From NCBI RefSeq assembly GCF_019084045.1, contig NZ_JAHRED010000002.1, forward strand, positions 124,001 through 188,000: 64,000 nucleotides of DNA, given 5' to 3'. The stretch comes from Paeniglutamicibacter quisquiliarum (lineage in GTDB: Bacteria; Actinomycetota; Actinomycetes; Actinomycetales; Micrococcaceae). The translations under genes were made by a program, and so were the position numbers. Of the stretch, positions 1-10,266 are shown piece by piece. Position 1 is the stretch's first letter; each line of letters starts with the position of its first letter. Below the pieces are notes generated by a model that worked only from the letters and a program-made list of their open reading frames with translations, did not search any database and was not told the origin of the DNA.

Positions 1-45
1 AGGCTGCTGCGCCGCCGCGGCCTGGCCCCGGGGGCCGGGCGATGA
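1..45 (+). CDS. C-terminal end of an upstream gene (partial)
   Basis: The frame open from base 1 reads 14 residues, rich in Arg and Leu, to a TGA at 43-45. It would be the tail of a gene lying mostly outside the window. The next gene starts 65 bases on with its own ribosome binding site. By position it could be part of a sulfite or nitrite reduction operon, but nothing in the tail identifies it. Confidence 0.35.
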   Translation, partial: RLLRRRGLAPGAGR

Positions 46-110
46 GCCGGCGGCAATCCCGCCACCCGCACCACCCCACCCACCATCGGACCCACCCCAG
101 GGAGCAGGCC

Positions 111-1364
111 ATGACGGCATCCAACGATTCACCCATCCACCCGCTGGCCCTGCGCCTGGCCGGGAAGGACGTGCTCTGCGTGGGCGCCGGAAAGGTGGCG
201 GCACGACGCATCGCCCAGCTGCTGGAGGCCGGCGCGAAGATCACCGTCATCGCCCCGGAGGCCGTCGGGCCGATCGCCGAGGCCGCGGCCGCCGGGAAGC
301 TGCTCTGGCTAAGGCGCGGCTATGCGCCCGGGGACCTGGAGGGCATGTGGCTGGCCCACACCGCCACCGGGAACACGGAGCTGGACGCCCGGGTCTCGGC
401 CGATGCCGACGCGCGGCGGACCTGGTGCGTCAACGCCTCGGACCACGCGGCCTCCAGCGCCTGGACCCCCGCCGTCGCGCGGACCGGGGAGGGAACCACC
501 GTGGCGGTCACCGCCGGCGGGGACCCGCGCCGGGCCGCCGGGCTGCGCAACGCCATCGCGCTGGCAGCGGACACCGGGCTGCTGCCGCTGCGCCGCCGCC
601 GCTCCGGGCCCGGCTCCGTGGCCCTGGTCGGGGGAGGCCCGGGCGATCCCGGGCTGATCACCGTCACCGGGCGCCGGCTGCTGGCCGCCGCCGACGTGGT
701 GGTCGCGGACCGGCTGGGCCCGCGCGGGTTGCTGGGCGAACTCGACCCGTCCGTGCGCGTCATCGAGGTCGGCAAGGCCCCCGGCGACCACCTGGCCACG
801 CAGGATGAGATCAACGCGGTGCTGGTCGCCGAGGCACGGGCGGGCAACCGCGTGGTGCGGCTCAAGGGCGGGGACCCGTTCGTGCTGGGCCGCGGCGGCG
901 AGGAAGCGGCCCACTGCCGTGCGCACGGCGTCGAGGTGTCCGTCGTCCCCGGGGTCACCAGCGCCATCTCGGTGCCCGCCGCCGCCGGGATCCCCGTCAC
1001 CCACCGCGGGGTGGCCACCGGCTTCTCGATGGCCACCGGGCACGAGGAGCTGGCCGAACTGCCGGCCCGCCCCGACCACACCCTGGTCCTGCTCATGGGC
1101 GTGGCCCGGCTGGCACGCAACGCCGCCACGCTGCTGGGCCGCGGGCTGCCCGCCGACACCCCCGTGGCGATCATCGAGCGCGGCTGGTGCCCGGACCAGC
1201 GCATCACGATCGACCGGCTCGATGCCATCGCCGCCACCGCCGCGCGGATCGGCGTGGCGAACCCCGCGGTGATCGTCATCGGCGACGTGGTGCGCATCAG
1301 CCCGCACGCCGCCGGGGCCCTGGCCCCGGCCGCGAACACCCGGCAGCTGCTGCCCGCCGGCTGA
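111..1364 (+). CDS. cysG: Siroheme synthase-like: precorrin-2 dehydrogenase / uroporphyrinogen-III C-methyltransferase
   Basis: The 417-residue protein has two domains. The N-terminal part (about 1-150) is a Rossmann-type precorrin-2 dehydrogenase with the GAGKVAARR nucleotide-binding loop near residue 25. The C-terminal part (about 170-417) is the SAM-dependent uroporphyrinogen-III methyltransferase, with VGGGPGDPGLIT, VRLKGGDPFVLGRGGEE and the VPGVTSAISVPAAAGIPVTHR segment. It makes siroheme precursors for sulfite or nitrite reductase. The N-terminal domain is short compared with enterobacterial CysG, so the ferrochelatase step may belong to another protein. I chose ATG 111 because AGGGAG lies just upstream; the longer frame from 42 has no good site and codes for a His/Pro-rich stretch. 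The FprA-type reductase follows after 49 bases, probably in the same operon. Confidence 0.93.
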   Translation: MTASNDSPIHPLALRLAGKDVLCVGAGKVAARRIAQLLEAGAKITVIAPEAVGPIAEAAAAGKLLWLRRGYAPGDLEGMWLAHTATGNTELDARVSADADARRTWCVNASDHAASSAWTPAVARTGEGTTVAVTAGGDPRRAAGLRNAIALAADTGLLPLRRRRSGPGSVALVGGGPGDPGLITVTGRRLLAAADVVVADRLGPRGLLGELDPSVRVIEVGKAPGDHLATQDEINAVLVAEARAGNRVVRLKGGDPFVLGRGGEEAAHCRAHGVEVSVVPGVTSAISVPAAAGIPVTHRGVATGFSMATGHEELAELPARPDHTLVLLMGVARLARNAATLLGRGLPADTPVAIIERGWCPDQRITIDRLDAIAATAARIGVANPAVIVIGDVVRISPHAAGALAPAANTRQLLPAG

Positions 1365-1413
1365 GCACACCCCAACACCCCACCAAACCGGCCATACCCC
1401 CAGGAGGACCCCC

Positions 1414-2919
1414 ATGCCCCAGAAACACCCATCCGCACCGGCACCGGCGGCGACACCCGCCGCCTTCGCCGGCCGCCCGCTGCGCGTTGCCATCATCGGC
1501 GCCGGCCCCGCCGGAGTGTACGCCGCGGACATCCTGACCAAGGCCGAGCGCGACTTCGAGCTCGCGATCGACCTCTTCGACCGCTACCCGGCACCCTACG
1601 GGCTGATCCGCTACGGCGTCGCCCCGGACCACCCGCGCATCAAGGGCATCGTCAAGGCGCTGCACAAGGTGCTGGACCGCGGGGACATCCGCTTCTTCGG
1701 GAACGTGGACTACGGAACCGACCTGTCGATCGCGGAGCTGCGCGAGCACTACGACGCCGCCATTTTCGCCACCGGCGCCATCAACGACGCGGACCTGAAC
1801 ATCCCGGGCATCGAGCTGGAGGGCTCCCACGGCGGCGCGGACTTCGTCTCCTGGTACGACGGGCACCCGGACGTGCCGCGCACCTGGCCGCTGGAGGCCA
1901 CGGAAATCGCGGTGCTCGGCAACGGCAACGTGGCCCTGGACGTGGCCCGCGTGCTCTCCAAGCACCCCGAGGACCTCTTGGTCACCGAGATCCCCGAGAA
2001 CGTGTACCGGGGCCTGGCCGCCTCCCCGGTCACCGACGTGCACGTCTTCGGCCGCCGGGGACCTGCCCAGGTCAAGTTCACGCCGCTGGAGTTGCGCGAG
2101 CTTTCGCACAGCCAGGACGTGGACATCGTGCTCTACCCGGAGGATTTCGAGTTCGACGCCGCCTCCGACGCCGCGATCAAGACCAACAACCAGGTCAAGA
2201 CCATGGTCGGCACGCTGACCAACTGGCTGATCGAACAGGAGGAGCGCGAGGAACGGGGGGAGGCCGTCGACGCCACCGAGTCCGGGCGCCCGCGCCGCCG
2301 GCTGCACCTGCACTTCCTGCATTCCCCGGTGGAGGTCACGGGCACCGACGGCAAGGTCTCCGGCATCAGGTTCGAGCGCCAGGAGCTCGACGGCACCGGA
2401 AACGCGCGTGGCACCGGCGAGTTCGTCGACTACCCGGTCCAGGCCGTCTACCGCGCCATCGGCTACTTCGGCTCGGCGCTGCCGGAGATCGAATACGACG
2501 GGCGCACCGGCACGGTGCCCAACCTCGAGGGCAAGGTGCTGGATGCCGCCGGCACCCAGGTGCCCGGGCTCTACGCCACCGGCTGGATCAAGCGCGGCCC
2601 CATCGGGCTGATCGGCCACACCAAGTCCGACGCCGCCGAGACCATCGCCCACCTGCTCGCGGACCTCAACGAGCTGCCGGTTGCAGCGAACCCCGCACCC
2701 GATGCGGTGACCGCGCTGCTGGACGCCAAGAAAGTCGCCTACACCAGCTGGGACGGCTGGATCGCGCTGGATGCGCACGAGCAGGCGCTCGGGACCGCGG
2801 CAGACCCGGCGCCTACCCCGCAGGGACCGGTGGCGCGCGAGCGGGTCAAGGTCGTTGACCGCGCCGAGATGGTTGCAGTGTCCCGCGCGGTGGACGAGCC
2901 GGCGGCCTCCCGCGGCTGA
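1414..2919 (+). CDS. fprA: FprA-type ferredoxin/adrenodoxin-like NADP+ reductase
   Basis: The 501-residue flavoprotein belongs to the adrenodoxin-reductase/FprA family. It has an FAD-binding GAGPAGVYAA near residue 28, the RYPAPYGLIRYGVAPDHPR segment typical of this family, the NADP-binding GNGNVALDVARVL near 170, and a C-terminal GWIKRGPIGLIGHTKSDA motif that contacts FAD. It moves electrons between NADPH and ferredoxin. Lying directly downstream of cysG, it probably supplies reductant to a siroheme-dependent sulfite or nitrite reductase, which is inference from context. An AGGAGG site sits about 8 bases before the ATG. The last 60 or so residues are a low-similarity tail. Confidence 0.93.
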   Translation: MPQKHPSAPAPAATPAAFAGRPLRVAIIGAGPAGVYAADILTKAERDFELAIDLFDRYPAPYGLIRYGVAPDHPRIKGIVKALHKVLDRGDIRFFGNVDYGTDLSIAELREHYDAAIFATGAINDADLNIPGIELEGSHGGADFVSWYDGHPDVPRTWPLEATEIAVLGNGNVALDVARVLSKHPEDLLVTEIPENVYRGLAASPVTDVHVFGRRGPAQVKFTPLELRELSHSQDVDIVLYPEDFEFDAASDAAIKTNNQVKTMVGTLTNWLIEQEEREERGEAVDATESGRPRRRLHLHFLHSPVEVTGTDGKVSGIRFERQELDGTGNARGTGEFVDYPVQAVYRAIGYFGSALPEIEYDGRTGTVPNLEGKVLDAAGTQVPGLYATGWIKRGPIGLIGHTKSDAAETIAHLLADLNELPVAANPAPDAVTALLDAKKVAYTSWDGWIALDAHEQALGTAADPAPTPQGPVARERVKVVDRAEMVAVSRAVDEPAASRG

Positions 2920-3057
2920 GCCGGCGGCCACCGGGCCGGACGGGCGTTCGGCGGCGGGTGTCGGCAAAACGTGGTCGTGCCCGGCTAGGCTCGGGGGACA
3001 AGCGCGGATGGTCGGCACCTCGCCGGCCATCCGTTCGGCACCAGGGGGAGAAGCGTC

Positions 3058-3432
3058 ATGAGCATGCAGGCCAGCGGAAACAACCAGCCCGGAACGGGTG
3101 TTGCGGCACTGGGGAACTTCCCGCCCGGAACACCGGTCTTCGAATTCCGCGGGGGAGCGGCAACGTGGTTCGGCACGCAATTGCTGGGCATGGCCATCAC
3201 CATCTTCACGCTGGGGATTTGCTATCCCTTTGCGGTGGTGCTGGTGGAGCGCTGGCGGGCCAGGAACACCTTCCTGATGGGTAGGCCGCTGCAGTTCGCC
3301 GGCACCGGGTGGGGTATCTTCGGGCTGTGGGTGAAGTGGTTCCTGTTGTGCATCATCACCCTGGGCATCTATTCGTTCTGGGTGTACCCGCGCCTGACGG
3401 CGTGGAAGGTCGAAAACACCGTGTTGAACTAG
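3058..3432 (+). CDS. DUF898-like small membrane protein
   Basis: This 124-residue protein has an N-terminal FEFRGGAATWFG motif and two hydrophobic segments, about 40-62 and 85-110. Each ends in a TLGI(C/Y) motif followed by aromatic residues. That repeated pattern is characteristic of DUF898 (YjgN-like) membrane proteins, whose role is unknown. GGGGGAG is 5 bases before the ATG. It stands alone, convergent with the DUF222 gene. Confidence 0.75.
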   Translation: MSMQASGNNQPGTGVAALGNFPPGTPVFEFRGGAATWFGTQLLGMAITIFTLGICYPFAVVLVERWRARNTFLMGRPLQFAGTGWGIFGLWVKWFLLCIITLGIYSFWVYPRLTAWKVENTVLN

Positions 3433-3453
3433 ACGTCACTTTTGCGCCGTGCC

Positions 3454-3498
3454 GCGGGCGGCCTGCCGCTCCCGAGGTGAGGGGATCAGGCCGCCCGC
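3454..3498. terminator. Inverted repeat between convergent genes
   Basis: GCGGGCGGCCTG at 3454-3465 is the exact complement of 3487-3498. It lies between the DUF898 gene and the end of the DUF222 gene and overlaps the latter's stop codon. There is no clear U-tract, so a shared terminator is only likely. Confidence 0.45.
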
Positions 3499-5198
3499 TG
3501 GGGTTCGGCCGCGGGGTGGAAGATCCAATTGAGCCGCGGCAGCTGCAGGGGATCGCGGGATGCGGGCAGGATGACATAGGGCCTCCCGCGGATCATCTCG
3601 ATCCGGAACCTGCCCGCGTGGTACGCCTGGTGGCACATTGGACACAAGAGGCAGCCCCGCGAGACATCGGTCCTGCCGCCGAGGTTCCAGGCATCCACGT
3701 GGTGCGCCTCGCACCGGTTCGGCGGCATGGTGCACCCGGGGTTGGCACAGCCCTTGTCGCGCACCGCGATGGCGCGGCGCTGGGCGCGGTTGAAGTATCG
3801 TCGTGTCCGCCCAAGCTCGAGCGGGACCCCGGCACCGTCCAGCACGCTCGGGATGATCCCGGCGTTGCAGGCGATGCGCCGGCAGCTGGCCGGTGAAATG
3901 TCTTCGCCGTGGTCGGTGATCCCGGCGGCATCGAGCTGGCCCATGAACGTTTCCAGGGTGATGGTCACGTTCATCGTGAAGTTGGGGGCCAATGGCATCT
4001 GCCCGTCGGCGGCATCCGGGGAGCCGGGTTCCGCCGGGCTGGTGGTGATGCGCACCGAATCGATGATGAGCTGGTGCAGGCGGCGGGCCCGTTGGCGGCT
4101 CAGCGCAGCCTCGATCGATTCCCCGGGCCGCATCTCGACGGCGGGCTCCAGCTGCGGGGGCTGCCCCAGGTCGGTGAACCCTGCCAAGGGCCGTTCCCCG
4201 ACCGGGGTGTTCTGGTCGATGGCCCATTCGGGGATGGGCGGGCCCGCCTCCGGGACGGGAGCGGGCGCAGTCCCGGCCCTGGTCCTGGGACTGTTGAGGA
4301 TGTCGGCGGCGGTGGCCAGCAGTTCGTGGCCCTCCGCGGTGGTGATGACCTTGTACTCGTAGCCCTTGCGGGTGTGTCCGAGGTAGTAGGCGCCGACGAA
4401 CATCTCCTCGGCCGCCTCGCGGCGGGTCGCCGTCGCATCGTCGAGCCGCTTCGCCTGGTCCTTGAGCAGTTTCTCGGTGCCCTGGGAATTGCGGGTGCGC
4501 GCGGCCTCGGCCAGCTCCGCCTCCAGCGCCCGGCCGGCCTCCCCGTCGTCCATCCGGTCGCGGGAGGGGGCGAGATTATCGAATTTCCGGGCCAGCGTGG
4601 CCAGCGCTTTCGGGTCCGCGGCGGCGTCGTCGAGCACCTGGCCCAGCAGCGGGAACCTCGGCGGGACGAGGGAGCCGTTGAACCCGGTGTGCGGGACCAG
4701 GTTCTCGGCGCTCTGCACGCGGTGCTGGGCCTGGAAGTGCGTGAGGTTCAGCTCGCCGGCCAGGAAATCGGTGTCGTCGCGGAACAGCGGCGTGGTCCCG
4801 GGACGCGTCGGCACATCGACCGGCAGCTCCGGTGCGGCGGCGAAGGCGACCGGATCGCGCAGGAGTTCGTTGAGTTCGGCCAGCGGCGCCTCGGTGATGG
4901 CGTGCACCTGCGCGTCGACGGCGCGGGAGGCGGCCAGCAGCTGGCCGTAGCCGGCCTGCCGGTGGATGGCCTCGGTGAGCGCCACGAAGGCCGCGGCAAG
5001 CACCGGGGACGAGCCGACGGAGGCGGCTGCCCGTTCGAGCACCGCCCGAAGCACCGGCGCGAGGATCGCCAGCTCGCGCAACCCATCGCCCCGGGTGCAG
5101 GGCTCCGAGGCCCGCTCGTCCGGGGTAGCGGTGGTGCAGGGAAGCGCCATCGACATGGCGTCCAGCACCGTCGCCGCAAGCGCTGGCGTGTTGGTCAT
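3486..5198 (-). CDS. DUF222 / HNH endonuclease-signature (13E12 repeat family) protein
   Basis: The 570-residue protein has the DUF222 layout: a long helical N-terminal domain and a C-terminal HNH nuclease fold. Near the C-terminus, CANPGCTMPPNRCEAHHVDAW and then CLLCPMCHQAYHAGRFRIEM give the paired Cys-x-x-Cys zinc knuckles and the HH..N/H catalytic arrangement. The 13E12 family occurs in many copies in Actinobacteria and has been linked to mobile DNA; its role is not settled. I prefer the start at 5198 (MTNTPALAAT). The longer frame to 5354 would run over the ileS T-box promoter and has ordinary intergenic composition. Confidence 0.88.
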   Translation of the reverse strand: MTNTPALAATVLDAMSMALPCTTATPDERASEPCTRGDGLRELAILAPVLRAVLERAAASVGSSPVLAAAFVALTEAIHRQAGYGQLLAASRAVDAQVHAITEAPLAELNELLRDPVAFAAAPELPVDVPTRPGTTPLFRDDTDFLAGELNLTHFQAQHRVQSAENLVPHTGFNGSLVPPRFPLLGQVLDDAAADPKALATLARKFDNLAPSRDRMDDGEAGRALEAELAEAARTRNSQGTEKLLKDQAKRLDDATATRREAAEEMFVGAYYLGHTRKGYEYKVITTAEGHELLATAADILNSPRTRAGTAPAPVPEAGPPIPEWAIDQNTPVGERPLAGFTDLGQPPQLEPAVEMRPGESIEAALSRQRARRLHQLIIDSVRITTSPAEPGSPDAADGQMPLAPNFTMNVTITLETFMGQLDAAGITDHGEDISPASCRRIACNAGIIPSVLDGAGVPLELGRTRRYFNRAQRRAIAVRDKGCANPGCTMPPNRCEAHHVDAWNLGGRTDVSRGCLLCPMCHQAYHAGRFRIEMIRGRPYVILPASRDPLQLPRLNWIFHPAAEPQRAA

Positions 5199-5296
5199 GG
5201 ATCCAGCATGGGCCGGGAACGCCGCCCGCGGGGCGGCCGCGGGGAAATTGTGGATAACCCGCTCCGGCGGCTCCCGGATCACCGCGATCGCCGGGA

Positions 5297-5327
5297 TTGA
5301 GCGCCGGGCGCCAAGGCGCGCTAGACT
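5297..5327 (+). promoter_or_regulatory. Promoter of the ileS T-box transcript
   Basis: TTGAGC at 5297-5302 and TAGACT at 5322-5327 are separated by 19 bases and sit just before the T-box leader. The spacer is on the long side. Confidence 0.5.
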
Positions 5328-5334
5328 TGTGGCA

Positions 5335-5595
5335 ACATGACGTCGACCCGGCAATCACCGGCGAGTCCTTGGAAGAACGGTGAACACCCGGCGTGCCGGG
5401 GGAGAACCCGGTAGAACCAAGCGGGTAAGCCCGTCACAGCAGTCAACGAGCGGCCAGGGACGGTCCGGGTAATTCCGGGGCGAACCGGGCAAGCGGGGTG
5501 GTACCGCGAGGTGGAGCGACCAATTGCTTCGACTCGTCCCTGTGTTGGAGAACGCCTAAGCGCCCACGCGCCTTCGATCACCAGGACTGCCGCAG
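5335..5595 (+). ncRNA. ileS T-box leader (isoleucine tRNA-sensing, translational type)
   Basis: The T-box core GCGGGGTGGTACCGCG is at 5493-5508 and the downstream CGTCCC element is near 5536. A short specifier stem is visible at 5345-5367: GAC and CCGG pair with CCGG and GTC around a loop containing ATC (5354-5356), the isoleucine codon. No U-tract follows, and the element runs into the ileS ribosome binding site. This fits the actinobacterial ileS T-box class with an ultrashort stem I that controls translation: uncharged tRNA-Ile should free the start region. The boundaries are approximate. Confidence 0.9.
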
Positions 5596-8500
5596 ATGAC
5601 CAGCTACCCCAAGGCCTCGACCGACCCGCATGGCACAACGCCATCCTCTCCCCGCTTCCCGGAGATCGAGGAACGGGTCCTTTCCTACTGGAAGGACGAT
5701 TCGACCTTCCAGGCCTCCATTGACGCCCGCGATGCAGGTGTTGACGGGGCCAACGAGTTCGTCTTCTACGACGGCCCCCCCTTCGCCAACGGCCTGCCGC
5801 ACTACGGCCACCTGCTCACCGGGTACGTCAAGGACCTGGTCGCCCGCTACCAGACCCAGCGCGGCTCCCGCGTGGAGCGCCGCTTCGGCTGGGACACCCA
5901 CGGACTGCCGGCCGAGCTCGAGGCCATGAAGCAGCTGGGCATGAGCGACAAGGCGCAGATCGAGGCCATGGGCATCGACAAGTTCAACGACGCCTGCCGC
6001 TCCTCGGTGATGAAGTACGCCGACGAGTGGCAGGACTACGTCACCCGCCAGGCGCGCTGGGTCGACTTCGAGAACGACTACAAGACGCTGAACGTCGAGT
6101 ACATGGAATCGGTCATCTGGGCCTTCAAGCAGCTGCACGACAAGGGGCTGACCTACAAGGGCTTCCGCGTGCTTCCGTATTGCTGGAAGGACGAGACCCC
6201 GCTGTCCAACCACGAGCTGCGCATGGACGACGACGTCTACAAGGACCGCCAGGACCAGACCGTCACCGTCTCCTTCCCGCTGCTGGCCGGGGAGTCCGCG
6301 GTCTCCAAGGAGCTGGCCGGCGTGCAGGCCCTGGCCTGGACCACCACCCCCTGGACGCTGCCGACCAACCTGGCCCTGGCCGTGGGACCCGACGTCGTCT
6401 ACGTCGTGCTGCCCGCCGGCGAGAACGGCGTGAAGGCCTCCGGGGCGACCGGCAGCTTCATGCTGGCCGAGGACCTGCTCGGCTCCTACGCCAAGGACCT
6501 GGGCTACGCCGATGCCGCCGCTGCCGCCGCCGCCGTCACCGCGCGCCACACCGGTGCGGACCTTGCCGGGATCAGGTACGCGCCGCTCTGGGACACCTTC
6601 GCCGACGTGGACACCTGGAACACCGGCAATGCGTGGCAGCTGCTGGTCGCCGACTACGTCACCACCACCGACGGCACCGGCATCGTCCACCAGGCCCCGG
6701 CCTACGGCGAGGAGGACCAGAAGATCTGCGAGGCCGCCGGCATCCCGGTGATCCTCTCCATCGACGAGGGCGCGAAGTTCCTGCCGGTGTTCAAAGGTGG
6801 CGAGCTGGCGGAAATCGTCGGCGTGCAGGCCTTCGAGGCCAACAAGGCCATCACCAACGTGCTGCGGAGCGATGCGCGCCTCATCAAGCAGGCCTCCTAC
6901 GTGCACTCCTACCCGCACTGCTGGCGCTGCCGCACCCCGCTGATCTACCGCGCCATCTCCTCCTGGTACGTCGAGGTGACCAAGGTCAAGGACCGGATGC
7001 TGGAGCTGAACCAGCAGATCAACTGGATCCCGGAGAACGTGAAGGACGGCCAGTTCGGCAAGTGGCTGGCCAACGCCCGGGACTGGTCGATCTCCCGCAA
7101 CCGCTACTGGGGATCCCCGATCCCGGTCTGGGAATGCGACGGCGCGAACTGCACCCACCGCGAGGTCCACGGCTCGCTGGATGAGATCAAGGCGGCCTTC
7201 GGGCGCCTGCCGCTGAACAACGAGGGACAGCCGGACCTGCACCGCCCGTTCATCGACGATTTGGTCCGCGCGCATGAGGGCTGCGCCGATGCCGGCACGC
7301 TGCGCCGCGTCGAGGACGTGCTGGACGTGTGGTTCGACTCCGGGTCGATGCCCTACGCCCAGGCGCACTACCCGTTCGAGAACAAGGAGTGGTTCGACAC
7401 CCACCACCCGGCTGACTTCATCGTGGAGTACATCGGGCAGACCCGCGGCTGGTTCTACACCATGCACGTGCTCTCCACCGCGCTCTTTGACCGCCCCGCG
7501 TACAAGAACGTGATCAGCCACGGCATCGTGCTGGGTTCCGACGGGCAGAAGATGTCCAAGTCGCTGCGCAACTACCCGGACGTCAACGAGGTCCTGGACC
7601 GCGACGGCTCCGACGCCATGCGCTGGTTCCTGATGGCCTCCCCGATCCTGCGCGGCGGCAACCTGGTCGTCACCGAGCAGGGCATCCGCGAGGGCGTGCG
7701 CCAGGTATTGCTGCCGATGTGGAACGTCTGGCACTTCTTCTCCCTCTACACCAACGCCGCGAACGGCGGCGCGGGCTACGAGGCGAAGATCGCGCACAGC
7801 TCCACCGACCCGCTCGATGCGTACATGTTGGCTGCCACCGGGGACCTGGTCCGCGAGGTCACCGCGTCGCTGGATGCCTACGACATCTCCGAGGCCGCCG
7901 AAACGATCCGCCGCTACATGGACACGCTGACCAACTGGTACGTGCGCCGGAGCCGCCAGCGCTTCTTCGACGAGGACACCCGCGCCTTCGACACCCTGTA
8001 CACCGCGCTGGAGACCCTGACCCGCGTCGCGGCCCCGCTGCTGCCGCTGGCCACCGAGGAAATCTGGCGCGGGCTGACCGGCGGGCGCTCGGTGCACCTG
8101 GCGCAGTGGCCCGACGCGGAACTCTTCCTCCGCGACGACGACCTGGTCGCCGCGATGGAGACCACCCGCAAGATCGCCTCGGTCGGCTCCTCGCTGCGCA
8201 AGGCGGCGAACCTGCGCGTGCGCCTGCCGCTGGCCGGCATGACCGTGGCCGTGCCGGGCGCCGCGGCGCTGGAAGGGACGTTCGCCGGGATCATCCGCGA
8301 CGAGCTAAACCTGCGCTCGCTCACGCTCCTGGACGCCGGGCAGGCCGACGCCGGGCAATACGGCATCAGCCAGCGCCTGGTCGTCAACGCCCGCGCCGCG
8401 GGCCCGCGCCTGGGCAAGAACGTGCAGGTGGCCATCAAGGGCGCCAAGTCCGGGGACTGGTCGGTGGACGAGGCCGGAGTGGTCACCGCCGGGGGACTGG

Positions 8501-8901
8501 GGCTCCAGGAACACGAGTACACGCTCGAGACCGTCGTGGAGGCCACCGAGGGCGCCGACTCGATCGCCGCGGCGGTGCTGCCCGGCGGCGGCTTCCTGGT
8601 GCTTGACACGCAAGTCACCCAGGAGCTGGCGGCCGAGGGCACGGCACGGGACATGATCCGCGCCATCCAGTCCGCCCGCAAGGACGCCGACCTTCTGGTC
8701 TCGGACCGCATCCGCACCGAGATCACCGCCGACGCCGCCACCGTGGCGGCGCTGCACGCCAACGCCGAGCTCATCAAGGGCGAGACGCTCAGCCTCGGGC
8801 TGGTCCTGGTGGCCGGGCCCGACGGCCAGGCCCCCGTGGTCAGCGTCGAAACCGTTGCCGCGGCCGAGGCCGCCGACAAGGAAATGGGACCCACCACATG
8901 A
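5596..8901 (+). CDS. ileS: Isoleucyl-tRNA synthetase
   Basis: This 1101-residue class I aminoacyl-tRNA synthetase charges tRNA-Ile. The HIGH-type motif GLPHYGHLL is near residue 72 and the KMSKS motif [12 protein letters not shown] near 650. The large editing (CP1) domain lies between them, including the TTPWTLPTN segment, followed by the [11 protein letters not shown] zinc-binding-like stretch. Length and motifs match the long, eukaryote-like IleRS type, which is often mupirocin-tolerant; that is family knowledge, not tested here. The T-box leader controls it. The stop overlaps the folC start (ATGA). Confidence 0.97.
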   Translation: MTSYPKASTDPHGTTPSSPRFPEIEERVLSYWKDDSTFQASIDARDAGVDGANEFVFYDGPPFANGLPHYGHLLTGYVKDLVARYQTQRGSRVERRFGWDTHGLPAELEAMKQLGMSDKAQIEAMGIDKFNDACRSSVMKYADEWQDYVTRQARWVDFENDYKTLNVEYMESVIWAFKQLHDKGLTYKGFRVLPYCWKDETPLSNHELRMDDDVYKDRQDQTVTVSFPLLAGESAVSKELAGVQALAWTTTPWTLPTNLALAVGPDVVYVVLPAGENGVKASGATGSFMLAEDLLGSYAKDLGYADAAAAAAAVTARHTGADLAGIRYAPLWDTFADVDTWNTGNAWQLLVADYVTTTDGTGIVHQAPAYGEEDQKICEAAGIPVILSIDEGAKFLPVFKGGELAEIVGVQAFEANKAITNVLRSDARLIKQASYVHSYPHCWRCRTPLIYRAISSWYVEVTKVKDRMLELNQQINWIPENVKDGQFGKWLANARDWSISRNRYWGSPIPVWECDGANCTHREVHGSLDEIKAAFGRLPLNNEGQPDLHRPFIDDLVRAHEGCADAGTLRRVEDVLDVWFDSGSMPYAQAHYPFENKEWFDTHHPADFIVEYIGQTRGWFYTMHVLSTALFDRPAYKNVISHGIVLGSDGQKMSKSLRNYPDVNEVLDRDGSDAMRWFLMASPILRGGNLVVTEQGIREGVRQVLLPMWNVWHFFSLYTNAANGGAGYEAKIAHSSTDPLDAYMLAATGDLVREVTASLDAYDISEAAETIRRYMDTLTNWYVRRSRQRFFDEDTRAFDTLYTALETLTRVAAPLLPLATEEIWRGLTGGRSVHLAQWPDAELFLRDDDLVAAMETTRKIASVGSSLRKAANLRVRLPLAGMTVAVPGAAALEGTFAGIIRDELNLRSLTLLDAGQADAGQYGISQRLVVNARAAGPRLGKNVQVAIKGAKSGDWSVDEAGVVTAGGLGLQEHEYTLETVVEATEGADSIAAAVLPGGGFLVLDTQVTQELAAEGTARDMIRAIQSARKDADLLVSDRIRTEITADAATVAALHANAELIKGETLSLGLVLVAGPDGQAPVVSVETVAAAEAADKEMGPTT

Positions 8902-10262
8902 GCAACACCTTTGACAGGTTCTCGGTAGAGAGCGTCTACGCGGAGCTTCTGGCCCGCGCGCCGGAGAACAAGATCGAGCCGCGCATGGAACCCATGCGCC
9001 GGGCCATGGAGATCCTGGGGGAGCCGAACAAGGCCTACCCGATCATCCACGTCACCGGCACCAACGGGAAGACCTCCACGGCGCGGATGATCGAATCCCT
9101 GCTGCGCGCCCACGACCTGCGCACCGGGCGCTACTCCTCCCCGCACCTGGTCTCGGTCACCGAGCGCATCGCGATCGACGGGGAGTCGGTGGACGATGAG
9201 ACGTTCGTGCGGATCTGGGACGAGATCCGCCCCTACCTGCAGATCGTCGACGACGAGCTCGCCGCGAAGGGCGAGAACCGGCTGACCTACTTCGAGGCAG
9301 TGACCATCCTGGGCTTCGCGGTCTTCGCCGACACCCCGGTGGACGTGGCGATCATCGAGGTCGGCCTGGGCGGGATCACCGACGCCACCAACGTGGGCGA
9401 CGGCCAGGTCTCGGTGTTCACCCCGATCTCCCTTGACCACACCGACCTGCTGGGCGACACCGTCGAGCTGATCGCCGACGAGAAGGCAGGCATCATCAAG
9501 CCCGGCGGCTTCATGGTCTCCAGCGCGCAGCCCGCCGACGCGGCCCAGGTGCTGCTGGAACGCGCCCGCGGGCTCGAGGTCCCCTACAGGTTCGAGGGCG
9601 TGGAATTCGGCGTCGAAAACCGCACCGTCGCCGTCGGCGGCCAGCAGATCGACCTGCAGGGCCTGGCCGGGCGCTACCCCGGCATCCTGCTGCCACTGCA
9701 CGGCGAGCACCAGGCGCAGAACGCCGCCGTGGCCCTGGCCGCGGTCGAGGCGTTCATCGGCGGCGGGGAAACCCCGCTGAACCACGACCTGGTGATGGAG
9801 GGCTTCGGCGCCGCCACCAGCCCCGGGCGCCTGGAGGTCATCCGCAAGGCCCCGACGGTGCTGCTTGACGCGGGGCACAACCCCGACGGCATCCGCGCCT
9901 CGGCGGCCGCGGTGAAGGAATCCTTCGGCTTCACCAAGCTGGTGCTGGTCATCGGGATCCTGGCGGAGAAGGACGCCCCGGCCATGCTCGCGCAGCTGCG
10001 CGAATCCTACCTGGACCTCACCGAGGACATCTGCATCACCCAGTCCAATTCGCCGCGCGCCATCCCCGCCGGGGAACTGGCGGGAATGGCGCTGGAGGCC
10101 GGGTTCAACGAGGAGGACATCTTCGTCACCGAGCGCCTGGACGACGCCCTGGAATGGGCCGTGGGACGCTCCGAGGCCGGGGAGGACTTCGGCGGCGGCG
10201 TGCTCGTCACCGGGTCCATCACGCTGGTCGGCGAGGCCCGCATGCTGCTGGGAGGTGCCTAG
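8898..10262 (+). CDS. folC: Bifunctional dihydrofolate synthase / folylpolyglutamate synthase
   Basis: The 454-residue Mur-ligase family enzyme adds glutamate to dihydropteroate and folates. It shows the P-loop [19 protein letters not shown] near residue 54, the signature segment [17 protein letters not shown], the [12 protein letters not shown] motif near 150, and C-terminal HNPDGIRAS. It overlaps ileS by four bases, so translation is probably coupled and it may share the T-box response. Confidence 0.96.
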   Translation: MSNTFDRFSVESVYAELLARAPENKIEPRMEPMRRAMEILGEPNKAYPIIHVTGTNGKTSTARMIESLLRAHDLRTGRYSSPHLVSVTERIAIDGESVDDETFVRIWDEIRPYLQIVDDELAAKGENRLTYFEAVTILGFAVFADTPVDVAIIEVGLGGITDATNVGDGQVSVFTPISLDHTDLLGDTVELIADEKAGIIKPGGFMVSSAQPADAAQVLLERARGLEVPYRFEGVEFGVENRTVAVGGQQIDLQGLAGRYPGILLPLHGEHQAQNAAVALAAVEAFIGGGETPLNHDLVMEGFGAATSPGRLEVIRKAPTVLLDAGHNPDGIRASAAAVKESFGFTKLVLVIGILAEKDAPAMLAQLRESYLDLTEDICITQSNSPRAIPAGELAGMALEAGFNEEDIFVTERLDDALEWAVGRSEAGEDFGGGVLVTGSITLVGEARMLLGGA

Positions 10263-10266
10263 CCAC

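Noticed and set aside
1297-3180. 627-codon minus-strand frame opposite cysG/fprA
   Set aside because: It is a shadow of the high-GC coding frame on the other strand; it lacks family motifs and a ribosome binding site, whereas the plus-strand genes have both.
5199-5354. N-terminal extension of the DUF222 protein
   Set aside because: It would overlap the ileS promoter and the start of the T-box; the residues are not family-like.
5578-8097. 839-codon minus-strand frame opposite ileS
   Set aside because: Antisense shadow; ileS motifs are unambiguous on the plus strand.
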